64,000 nucleotides of DNA, from positions 658,508 through 722,507 of the forward strand of contig NZ_LT706951.1 of the NCBI RefSeq assembly GCF_900155525.1, written 5' to 3'. Shown here one piece after another: positions 57,840-64,000 of the stretch. The stretch comes from Mailhella massiliensis. Its GTDB lineage: Bacteria > Desulfobacterota > Desulfovibrionia > Desulfovibrionales > Desulfovibrionaceae. Within the stretch, counting starts at the first letter, position 1; the number at the start of each line of letters is the position of its first letter. The notes beneath the pieces were generated by a model that made no database searches, was not told the DNA's origin, and saw nothing but the letters and a program-made list of their open reading frames with translations. A program made the position numbers and the translations under genes.

Positions 57840-57990
57840 GAAGGAGCATTTCCGCCTGCGCTGCCCTCGCGGCCAGGCTTCCCTTTCCTTCGCCCGAGCG
57901 GCGGGCATGGCACGCTTGTGAAGGACACGCTGCACGGCTTCTTCACTTCCACGACGCTCATGCGCTTAACGCCGGAAGTACATCCCGGTA
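57840..57990 (+). repeat. Diverged copy of the 148-bp repeat
   Basis: Same order of landmarks as the array at 46.9-47.5 kb: TTCCGCCTGCGCTGCCCTCG at about 57857, AAGGACACGCTGCACG at about 57918, and GCTTAACGCCGGAAGTACAT at about 57963. The hairpin arms are partly lost. Confidence 0.65.
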
Positions 57991-58004
57991 TGCCATTGCC
58001 TTTG

Positions 58005-58075
58005 CCGGGGTGCGGGGCTCAGCCCCGCGTGCCTTTCCCTCTACTTTCCCGCCCGCCGCGTCACGATAAGGGAAG
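58005..58075. repeat. GC-rich dispersed hairpin element, copy 3
   Basis: GGGGTGCGGGGC-TCA-GCCCCGC then GTGCCTTTCCC, CTTTCCCGCC and CGTCACG. It overlaps the 3' end of the RhtA-like gene and may serve as its terminator. Confidence 0.65.
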
Positions 58076-58913
58076 CGGCAACCACAAGGGCTATGGCAAG
58101 CCACTGGCGGAGGGTAAGGGCCTCGCCGAGCAGGACGAAGCCGAACAGCGCCGCGGCTGCGGGTTCCAGGCTCATGAGCACGCCGTAGGCCTGCGGGGGC
58201 ACGATGCGCAGCGCCACGATTTCCAGTCCGTAAGGCAGCGCCGAAGCGGTAAGCCCCACAAAAAAGGCCAGGGGCAGCACGGGAATAAGCGCCTGGGGGA
58301 GGAAGGGGTCCACGCCCCGCACGGCAAGCGCCATGGGCAGGGAGGCGAGGGAACCTGCGAGCATCCCCCATGCGGAGGCGCTCACGCCCATGCCTCCGGC
58401 CCTGCGGCCGAACACGATATAGCCCGCCCAGCCTGCGGCCGCGCCCAGAGCGAAGAGAAGACCAGCGATGTCGATATCGCCTTCCAGTCCGCTCCAGGGC
58501 AGAATGAGCAGCATCCCGGCCACGGCGAGCACCACGCCCGCGAGGTCGGCCCTGCGGCGTGAGGAGCACACGGCCACCAGGAGCGGGCCGGAAAACTCCA
58601 CGGCCACGGCAATGCCCAGGGGCAGGCGGGCTATGGACTGATAGAAGCAGCTGTTCATGAAGGCTATGGCAAGGCCGTAGACAAGCACGCTTTTCCATTC
58701 CCTGCGCTGAGGCACATGCCTCCACGGCCGAAGCACGGCAAAAAGAATGACGGTTGCGGTGACAAGGCGCAGCACCACGGCCACTTCCGGCCCCACGGAG
58801 GCGAAGAGAAACTTTGCCGAAGCGGAACCGAACTGCGTGGAGGTAATGGACACCAGCAGCATAAGCACGCCCGTGCCCACTCCTGCGGAAGCGAAGAATG
58901 CCTTCCCGAACAT
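58041..58913 (-). CDS. RhtA-like EamA-family exporter
   Basis: 290-residue inner-membrane protein of the drug/metabolite transporter superfamily, with ten predicted membrane segments in two EamA repeats. It follows the threonine/homoserine exporter RhtA closely in style: FYQSIARLPLGIAVAVEFSGPLLVAV, ASALPYGLEIVALRIVPPQAYG and VLMSLEPAAAALFGF. The ATG at 58913 starts one base after the stop of the cation-transporter fragment, so the two are co-transcribed. The longer frame is rejected. Confidence 0.88.
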   Translation of the reverse strand: MFGKAFFASAGVGTGVLMLLVSITSTQFGSASAKFLFASVGPEVAVVLRLVTATVILFAVLRPWRHVPQRREWKSVLVYGLAIAFMNSCFYQSIARLPLGIAVAVEFSGPLLVAVCSSRRRADLAGVVLAVAGMLLILPWSGLEGDIDIAGLLFALGAAAGWAGYIVFGRRAGGMGVSASAWGMLAGSLASLPMALAVRGVDPFLPQALIPVLPLAFFVGLTASALPYGLEIVALRIVPPQAYGVLMSLEPAAAALFGFVLLGEALTLRQWLAIALVVAASLIVTRRAGK

Positions 58914-58914
58914 A

Positions 58915-59676
58915 TTATTTTCCTGCTTCCGGCTCCACATGAATGACGATCTGCCCCAGTTCCGGGAGCCTTGCGCGGATATCCGCCTCAAGGCGCGTCG
59001 CCAGGCTGTGGCCTTCGCCCACGGTGGCCGCGCCGGAACGGCAGTGGAAGGTCACGGAAGTGCCGTCCTCGCCGGTATGCGCATGAAGATGATGCGCGTC
59101 GTGCAGGGGGGATGCGGCAAGGGCCTCATTCACGGCGCGCGTCACGTCCTCGAGACTCACGGGGGCGGAGCCCCTTCCTCTGCCGCCGCGCGGTTCCATG
59201 TGGGAAACCACATAGGCCGCGCCCACGCGCTTTCTCAGGTCGCTCTCGTAGGCGGTCACCTTGGCATGGGCCTCGGCAAGGGGCATGTCGTCGGGCAGTT
59301 CGATATGCACTTCCACATGCATACCGTCATCCTGCACCACAAGGCGGAGATTGTGTATCATGAGCTGATGCACGGCGGCCAGTCTGTAGGAGGTGGCGTA
59401 GAAGTCGCGGCGGTTTTCCTCCTCCGGTTCCACATGCACGGTGGTTTCCGCATCGGGCAGAACGCCGCGCACAATGTTTTCCAGCATGGTGCTCACCTCG
59501 TGGGCCGTGTCCACGCGGAAGCTGGAGGGCGCGGTCACCACAAGGTCCACGAAATGCCTCGCCCCGCTCTCGCGCACACGCACGCTGCGCGCCGCATAGG
59601 CCGGAGCGCCCGAGGCAAGGGCCAAGGGACGCAGGTCACCGTCCTGCTCGTGGCGGGGGCTGGCTCTTATCCACAT
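58915..59676 (-). CDS. C-terminal cytoplasmic part of split cation diffusion facilitator
   Basis: 253 codons continuing the cation diffusion facilitator in the same frame after a single TAG. From about residue 30 it has the dimerisation domain of CDF proteins (RESGARHFVDLVVTAPSS, ETTVHVEP). Two more related blocks follow, ending VVSHMEPRG and IVIHVEPEAGK, so three cytoplasmic repeats in all. The first 28 codons lie in the 84-bp insertion. Its ATG follows the TAG directly (TAGATG), so reinitiation is possible, though no ribosome site is seen. It is probably part of a broken gene. Confidence 0.75.
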   Translation of the reverse strand: MWIRASPRHEQDGDLRPLALASGAPAYAARSVRVRESGARHFVDLVVTAPSSFRVDTAHEVSTMLENIVRGVLPDAETTVHVEPEEENRRDFYATSYRLAAVHQLMIHNLRLVVQDDGMHVEVHIELPDDMPLAEAHAKVTAYESDLRKRVGAAYVVSHMEPRGGRGRGSAPVSLEDVTRAVNEALAASPLHDAHHLHAHTGEDGTSVTFHCRSGAATVGEGHSLATRLEADIRARLPELGQIVIHVEPEAGK

Positions 59677-59707
59677 CTAGAATAGAGAAAGGCCCGAGGC
59701 AAGGGCC
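59608..59707 (-). repeat. 84-bp insertion between 16-bp direct repeats in the CDF gene
   Basis: GCCCGAGGCAAGGGCC occurs at 59608-59623 and again at 59692-59707, 84 bp apart. Removing one repeat and the intervening bases restores a continuous reading frame (ALASG-APAYAARSVRVRESG) of normal CDF character. The segment contains the in-frame TAG (59677-59679) and CTGGCTCTTATCCACATCT at 59660-59678. Confidence 0.85.
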
Positions 59708-60483
59708 GCGCGCACGCGGCGGGCCTCTTCGCCCATGCCGCCGTCCATAAGGGTGAGCACGGCGTTGCGCGCCATGTTCCAGCTCACCACCAGCACAATG
59801 CCCGCCACGCCGAGAGCAGCCACGGCGTCGGCGCGGGTAAGGGCGGCATACAGGAAGGAATCGTGCGGCACCCGGGAGGAAGCCGCCACGCAGGTCAGCC
59901 CCACGAGCACCACGGCCGAAGACCAGATATCGGTGGTGAAGTGCATGGCGTCGGCCTCGAGGGCCTGGGACTTATGTTCCCGCGCCACGCGGCGCAGCAT
60001 GGCGGAACGGCTGATGTCCACGGCAAGGGAAATGACGACCACGCCGAAGGCCCACCAGGAAGGTTCCACCGGCCCGGCATCGAAGAAGAGCCGTTCCACC
60101 GCTTCCATGACAATCCACGCGCACGTCACCACCAGAAGGGCCGTTTCCGCAAGCGCGGCAAGGCTTTCGGCCTTGCCGTGGCCGTAGGGGTGCCTTTCGT
60201 CGGCAGGCTGGGCGGAAATGCGCACCGCAAGGCAGGTAATGCCCGCGGCCACGAAATCCAGCGTGCTGTGCAGCGCTTCGGAAAGCAGACCCAGACTGTT
60301 GGTGGAAAGGCCCGCCACCAGCTTGATGACGGTGAGCAGGGCCGACCACAGCACCGAAGACACGGCGGCCTTCTTCTTGGCCCTGTCGGCCTCTTCCTCC
60401 GCAAGCATACGCTGCCTGAGCGCTTCCTCTTCCCTCTTTTCCGACACGGCAGGTTCCGCGTCGCGCTTTACATCGTCGTTCAT
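59677..60483 (-). CDS. N-terminal membrane part of split cation diffusion facilitator
   Basis: 268-residue fragment with a charged tail of about 40 residues and the six-helix CDF membrane domain, which exchanges divalent metal (Zn, Fe or Mn) for protons. Metal-site motifs are LLSEALHSTLDF, HPYGHGKAES and ALEADAMHFTTDIWSS. It ends ALASGLSLF before an in-frame TAG, 10 residues into the cytoplasmic domain. GAGGG precedes the ATG. CDF proteins normally run on into a dimerisation domain, which here lies in the next reading frame section. It is broken, or translated with readthrough or reinitiation. Confidence 0.85.
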   Translation of the reverse strand: MNDDVKRDAEPAVSEKREEEALRQRMLAEEEADRAKKKAAVSSVLWSALLTVIKLVAGLSTNSLGLLSEALHSTLDFVAAGITCLAVRISAQPADERHPYGHGKAESLAALAETALLVVTCAWIVMEAVERLFFDAGPVEPSWWAFGVVVISLAVDISRSAMLRRVAREHKSQALEADAMHFTTDIWSSAVVLVGLTCVAASSRVPHDSFLYAALTRADAVAALGVAGIVLVVSWNMARNAVLTLMDGGMGEEARRVRAALASGLSLF

Positions 60484-60588
60484 GAATGCACCCTCTTCCG
60501 CCCTGCGGGAAGCGCCCGGCCGCGAGTCTGCGGCATGGGCCGGGGCGTGCGCCCCTGAAAAACTCCCGGCTTTTCCGGCGGGTTTTCC

Positions 60589-60617
60589 GTTTTAATAAGG
60601 GGGATGAGAGGAGTCAA
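60589..60617 (-). promoter_or_regulatory. Possible promoter for the CDF gene
   Basis: On the minus strand TTGACT, 17-bp spacer, TAAAAC, about 106 bp before the start. Confidence 0.45.
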
Positions 60618-60629
60618 GCCGGAGGCGTG

Positions 60630-60658
60630 TTGCCATGCCCCGGCAAAACGGCTATTCT
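60630..60658 (+). promoter_or_regulatory. Possible promoter for the SDR gene
   Basis: TTGCCA, 17-bp spacer, TATTCT, back to back with the CDF promoter in the 307-bp divergent gap, which is otherwise empty. Confidence 0.5.
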
Positions 60659-60790
60659 TTCGGCGTCGCATTTTCGCGCCTCTTCGGCGGCGCAGAAGGA
60701 AGAAAAGCCCTGCGGCAGGCGCGCCTTCGTGCCGAATTCTTCCGCCGCGCACGCCTTGCGGCGCATCCTTCTACTCCAAGGAGCACCATC

Positions 60791-61543
60791 ATGCCCAAGC
60801 ATATCCTCATCACCGGCGCCACTTCCGGCTTCGGCCTCGCCACCGCCCGCCTTTTCGCCGCCGAAGGGTGGCTCGTTTCCGGCACCGGCCGCCGGGCCGA
60901 CAGACTGGACGCGCTGCATCAGGAACTCGGCGACGCGTTTCTCCCCGTTCCTCTGGACATGCGCGATAAGGACGCCGTCATGGAAACGCTGAGCAACCTG
61001 CCCGGCAACCGGCACGATGTGGACGTGCTGCTCAACAACGCGGGCGCGGCCCTCGGTCTGGAACCTGCGCAGGAATGCAGCCTGGACGACTGGGACACCA
61101 TGGTGGACACCAACATCAAGGGCCTTCTCTACGCCACGCGCGCGGTGCTGCCCGGCATGGTGGCCAGAAACAGCGGGCACATCGTCATGCTCGGTTCCAT
61201 TGCGGGAAACTATCCCTATGCGGGCGGCAACGTGTACTGCGGCACCAAGGCCTTCGTAAAGCAGTTCAGCCTTTCGCTCAGGGCCGACCTTCTGGGCACG
61301 AAGGTGCACGTCACCAATATCGAACCCGGCCTTGCGGAAAGCGAATTCTCCATCGTGCGCTTCCACGGCGATACGGAACGCGCCGCGGGAGTGTATGAAG
61401 GCACGAGCCCCATCACCCCGCAGGATATTGCGGAAACCGTGTTCTGGGTCACGCATCGCCCGGCGCACATCAACATCAACCGCGTGGAAGTCATGCCCAT
61501 CTGCCAGTGCCCCAGCGGCCCCCTGGTGAAAAAGGGCATGTAA
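60791..61543 (+). CDS. ydfG: YdfG-like short-chain dehydrogenase (3-hydroxy acid / serine dehydrogenase)
   Basis: 250-residue NADP-dependent classical SDR. It shows the cofactor motif TGATSGFG (8-15), NNAGAALGLEPAQ, the catalytic serine in MLGSIAGNYPYAGGN and the YxxxK in VYCGTKAFVKQFS. The run IEPGLAESEFSIVRFHGD and the ending INRVEVMPICQ follow E. coli YdfG closely; that enzyme oxidises L-allo-threonine, L-serine and 3-hydroxy acids. The ATG at 60791 has AAGGAG ahead of it; the upstream part of the open frame is rejected. Confidence 0.88.
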   Translation: MPKHILITGATSGFGLATARLFAAEGWLVSGTGRRADRLDALHQELGDAFLPVPLDMRDKDAVMETLSNLPGNRHDVDVLLNNAGAALGLEPAQECSLDDWDTMVDTNIKGLLYATRAVLPGMVARNSGHIVMLGSIAGNYPYAGGNVYCGTKAFVKQFSLSLRADLLGTKVHVTNIEPGLAESEFSIVRFHGDTERAAGVYEGTSPITPQDIAETVFWVTHRPAHININRVEVMPICQCPSGPLVKKGM

Positions 61544-61568
61544 TCCGGGAGAAACGAACCATGATGAA

Positions 61569-61605
61569 GCCGCTCCCCCGCAGGACGGAGGGAGCGGCCT
61601 TTTTT
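61569..61605 (+). terminator. Intrinsic terminator of the SDR gene
   Basis: GCCGCTCCC / GGGAGCGGC stem followed by CTTTTTT. Confidence 0.88.
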
Positions 61606-61665
61606 CCGCCCCGCTCCTGCGGGTCTCTCCCTCCAGGACGGACAACCTTTTCAAGGATAACGACC

Positions 61666-62106
61666 ATGGAAGAAACCTTTTCCGAAATCTGGCTCCCCCA
61701 CTATGTCTCCTACGGCGAAACCGACGCCATGGGCGTAGTGTATTACGCCGAATACATTCACTTTTTTGAACGCGCCCGCGGCGCTCTGTGCCGGGAGGCG
61801 GGCATAGGCTACGGCAAGATAGAGGAAGAAGGCTTCATGCTTCCCGTAAGGGAGGTGGAATGCCGCTACCGCAGCCCCGCGCATTACGACGAGCTTCTGC
61901 ACATTCATGCGGCCATTGTGGAATGGCGGCGCGCCTCGGTGCGCTTCCGCTATGAAATCTACAACGAAGACCGCACGAAACTCCTCTGCGAAGGCATGAC
62001 GCTGCACGCCGTGGTCAACAGGGAAGGCCGCCCCGTGGCCGTGCCCGAATGGATAAAGGAAGCGCTCTCCCGCAAGAAGGAAGAAAAAGGCGGGGAAAAG
62101 GCCTGA
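61666..62106 (+). CDS. YbgC/FadM-like acyl-CoA thioesterase
   Basis: 146-residue hotdog-fold (4HBT) thioesterase, cytoplasmic, hydrolysing acyl-CoA. The active-site segment is YGETDAMGVVYYAEYIHFFERAR with the catalytic aspartate. VECRYRSPAHYDELLHI and SVRFRYEIYNED complete the hotdog core. AAGGA precedes the ATG at 61666. The chain length it prefers is unknown. It is not part of a tol-pal cluster here. Confidence 0.88.
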   Translation: MEETFSEIWLPHYVSYGETDAMGVVYYAEYIHFFERARGALCREAGIGYGKIEEEGFMLPVREVECRYRSPAHYDELLHIHAAIVEWRRASVRFRYEIYNEDRTKLLCEGMTLHAVVNREGRPVAVPEWIKEALSRKKEEKGGEKA

Positions 62107-62222
62107 ACCTCCGGCGAAGCGGGGCCGGATACCGGCACGCTTCCGCGGCCCGGCAGCGCCGGACCCGTTCCGAAAAAGGCGGCGCAGCGCGTCCGCTTTT
62201 CCCGGGGCGGGCCCGGCTTGTA

Positions 62223-62251
62223 TTGCCTGCTCCGTTTTTTTCCTATATATT
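62223..62251 (+). promoter_or_regulatory. Promoter of the amino-acid ABC operon
   Basis: TTGCCT, 17-bp spacer, TATATT, 42 bp before the start of the binding-protein gene. An inverted repeat TGCCTCGC (62251-62258) / GCGAGGCA (62283-62290) spans the start point to the ribosome site and might be an operator. Confidence 0.55.
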
Positions 62252-62293
62252 GCCTCGCAGGCAAAAATCACTTTCAATTTTCGCGAGGCAGCT

Positions 62294-63034
62294 ATGAAAC
62301 GTCTTTCCTGCATCCTTGCCGCTTTCGCCGTGCTGTGCATGGCGGCCGGCGCCCAGGCGAAGTCCTATGTCAACGGCATCGACGCCAACTATCCTCCTTT
62401 CGCCTACGTCGGCGAAGACGGCAAGCCCGCCGGCTTCGACGTGGACTCCATGGACTGGATCGCCAGGCACATGGGCTTTGAAATCACCCATCAGCCCATG
62501 GACTGGGACGGCATCGTGCCCGCCCTCATGAACAAGAAGATCGACATGGTGTGCTCGGGCATGAGCATTTCTCCCGAACGCGCCGCCGTGGTCGCCTTCT
62601 CCGAACCTTACTACACCATTCAGAAGGTCATTCTGGTTCCCGCCGATTCCACGCTCACCGCGGAACAGGCCATCAAGGGCAAGACCAGGCTCGGCGTGCA
62701 GCGCGGCACCAACGAACACGAACTTCTGGAAACCAGAAAGGTTGAAGAAAAGCTCCAGTACGAACTGCGCTTCTACGATTCCGCGCCTCTTGCCGTGGAA
62801 GACCTTCTGAACGGCCGCATCGAAGCCATCGCCATGGACAGCGCCCCCGCTCAGGACGCCATCAGCAAGGGCAAGGCCGTGAAGATCGCGGGCACCTTTG
62901 CCGACGACGACGCGTTCGGCGTGGCCATCCGCAAGGACGACAAGGAACTCCTCAACCTCGTGAACGAAGGCTACCGCAAGCTGAAGGCCGACCCGTACTG
63001 GAAGGAACTTCAGGCCAAGTACCTTTCCAAGTAA
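62294..63034 (+). CDS. Amino-acid ABC transporter substrate-binding protein
   Basis: 246-residue periplasmic protein of family 3 (polar amino acids). A signal peptide (MKRLSCILAAFAVLCMAAGAQA) precedes NGIDANYPPFAYVGEDGKPAG, the ligand-contact segment MDWDGIVPALMNKKIDMVCS and MSISPERAAVVAFSEPYY. The last part is FGVAIRKDDKELLNLVNEG. It is the first gene of the operon and is followed by a hairpin that probably lowers read-through into the membrane genes. The ligand is not certain. Confidence 0.93.
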   Translation: MKRLSCILAAFAVLCMAAGAQAKSYVNGIDANYPPFAYVGEDGKPAGFDVDSMDWIARHMGFEITHQPMDWDGIVPALMNKKIDMVCSGMSISPERAAVVAFSEPYYTIQKVILVPADSTLTAEQAIKGKTRLGVQRGTNEHELLETRKVEEKLQYELRFYDSAPLAVEDLLNGRIEAIAMDSAPAQDAISKGKAVKIAGTFADDDAFGVAIRKDDKELLNLVNEGYRKLKADPYWKELQAKYLSK

Positions 63035-63046
63035 TACGCCCGCGTC

Positions 63047-63073
63047 AAGGAGGCCTCCGCAGGCCTCCTTTTT
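63047..63073 (+). terminator. Terminator-like hairpin between binding protein and permease
   Basis: Perfect AAGGAGGCCT-CCGC-AGGCCTCCTT with TTTTT. Partial termination here would give more binding protein than permease, a common design. Confidence 0.8.
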
Positions 63074-63151
63074 CACGCCTTTTTTCCGGAAGGCGCGTTC
63101 TGTCCGCATGGACAGGCGCGCCCGAAGTCCGTTTTCCCCCCAGGTCGAACC

Positions 63152-63826
63152 GTGCATATCCTCTCCACCATCATCGAAGCCTTCCCCTACATTCTTGAAG
63201 GGACGCTGGTCACCGTCGTGCTCGTCGCAGGGGCGCTTTCCCTGGGCTTCTGTCTCGGCGTGCCCATGGCCGTCGTGCAGGTGTACGCCCCCAGGCCCGC
63301 CGCCATGCTGGTGAGCTTCTACGTCTGGTTTTTCCGCGGCGTGCCCGTGCTTCTGCTGCTTTTTCTCTTTTACTACGGGCTGTTCGGCCTCATCGGGCTG
63401 GACGTGGGCACCATCGGCGCCTCGTGCCTCGTACTCGGCATGACCAGCGCCGCCTACCAGTCCCAGATTTTCCGGGGGGCCATCCTTTCCCTGCCCGCGG
63501 GGCAGTTCAAGGCGGGCAAGGCCCTCGGCCTCACCAACGGGCAGACCATTCTTCACGTCATTCTGCCGCAGGCTCTCCGGCTCTCCATTCCCGGCTGGTC
63601 CAACGAATATTCCATTCTGCTCAAGGACTCGGCCATGTGCTTTGCCCTGGGCACGCCGGAAATCATGGCCCGCACCCATTTCGTGGCCTCGCGCACCTAT
63701 GAGCATCTGCCGCTCTACATCACCGCAGGCCTCATTTACTTCGCCATCACCATGGCCGGCGTGACCATGCTCCGCCGCCTTGAAAAGAAAGCACGCATCC
63801 CCGGTTACAACAGCGCCGGCATGTGA
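63152..63826 (+). CDS. Amino-acid ABC transporter permease
   Basis: 224-residue inner-membrane permease of the HisM/GlnP family with about five membrane segments. It shows the family's YVWFFRGVPVLLLLFLFYYGL and the coupling-loop motif GQFKAGKALGLTNGQTILHVILPQA (an EAA-type loop). It starts at GTG; the ribosome site is weak (CAGG). It probably forms a homodimer, as only one permease gene is seen. Confidence 0.92.
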   Translation: MHILSTIIEAFPYILEGTLVTVVLVAGALSLGFCLGVPMAVVQVYAPRPAAMLVSFYVWFFRGVPVLLLLFLFYYGLFGLIGLDVGTIGASCLVLGMTSAAYQSQIFRGAILSLPAGQFKAGKALGLTNGQTILHVILPQALRLSIPGWSNEYSILLKDSAMCFALGTPEIMARTHFVASRTYEHLPLYITAGLIYFAITMAGVTMLRRLEKKARIPGYNSAGM

Positions 63827-63839
63827 TTCGGAACCAAGC

Positions 63840-64000
63840 ATGAACGCCCACCAGAACGACACTCCCATTCTCCGCGCGGAACATTTCACCAAGTATCTCA
63901 CCGGCCGAAAGATTCTCGACGACTGCTCCATCAGCATGCGCCCCGGCGACGTGAAGGTGCTCATCGGCCCTTCCGGCGCGGGCAAGAGCACCTTTCTGCA
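63840..64000 (+). CDS. Amino-acid ABC transporter ATP-binding protein (truncated by window end)
   Basis: The first 53 codons of an ABC ATPase: ILRAEHFTKYLTGRKILDD, then Walker A GPSGAGKST (45-53 or so). The rest lies outside. It starts 13 bp after the permease stop and completes the amino-acid uptake system. Confidence 0.92.
   Translation, partial: MNAHQNDTPILRAEHFTKYLTGRKILDDCSISMRPGDVKVLIGPSGAGKSTFL

Noticed and set aside
59677-59679. Pyrrolysine or other programmed decoding of the TAG in the CDF gene.
   Set aside because: The TAG lies in an 84-bp insertion bounded by direct repeats at a place where CDF proteins need no such residue; no pyl gene is in the window.
61507-61665. N-terminal extensions of the thioesterase (from 61507) and of the SDR (from 60635).
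   Set aside because: The first runs through the terminator of the previous gene, and the second starts at a likely promoter. Both have good ribosome sites at the shorter starts.

Overview
The window is a 64 kb piece of a GC-rich bacterial chromosome. Gene content suggests a Gram-negative anaerobe of the Desulfovibrio/Bilophila/Mailhella kind (Desulfovibrionaceae). The reasons are a fused TRAP-TAXI transporter beside a large FAD/Fe-S 2-hydroxy-acid dehydrogenase, a meso-DAP-type MurE, a group-4-hydrogenase-like membrane complex, and an FtsZ tail ending in PAYLRKQ. The placement is inferred from gene style; no 16S gene is present.

Layout. 1-6.3 kb (minus strand): tRNA-Lys, a 940-residue FAD/Fe-S oxidoreductase, a TRAP fused permease and a truncated TAXI binding protein. 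6.3-12.2 kb: a DsbD/ScsB-type thiol reductase, a small acidic protein, a D-2-hydroxyacid dehydrogenase, a DUF815 AAA protein and a small lipoprotein. 12.2-22.0 kb: a sharply AT-richer island of two coupled genes, a 2322-residue protein with two sacsin/HSP90-like (GHKL) ATPase domains and an 884-residue SNF2-type helicase. This is the best candidate for an undescribed, probably defensive, system. 22.4-27.6 kb: a dynamin-like GTPase and pyruvate kinase. 28.1-45.8 kb: a complete dcw cluster (mraZ, rsmH, ftsL, ftsI, murE, murF, mraY, murD, ftsW, murG, murC, murB, ftsQ, ftsA, ftsZ), tightly packed, without ddl, with MraZ boxes in front and an intrinsic terminator behind. 46.2-48.2 kb: a periplasmic rhodanese and an array of 148-bp tandem repeats. 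48.2-55.6 kb: a six-gene operon resembling hydrogenase-4/complex I, whose large subunit lacks all the NiFe-ligating CxxC motifs (an Ehr-type complex). 56.6-64 kb: GlpQ, an RhtA-like exporter, a cation diffusion facilitator split by an in-frame TAG inside an 84-bp insertion, a YdfG-like dehydrogenase, a YbgC-like thioesterase and an amino-acid ABC transporter cut by the window end.

How parts work together. The dcw genes supply peptidoglycan precursors and the division machinery as one regulon. The hydroxy-acid dehydrogenase and the TRAP transporter probably form an uptake-and-oxidation unit. The Ehr complex is probably a membrane ion pump with an unknown electron reaction. The island genes are coupled and probably act as one complex.

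Intergenic DNA is unusually abundant. It carries the 148-bp repeat family (array plus one diverged copy) and a second family of short GC-rich hairpin elements found at three sites. Base composition was judged by eye, and no database search was possible.
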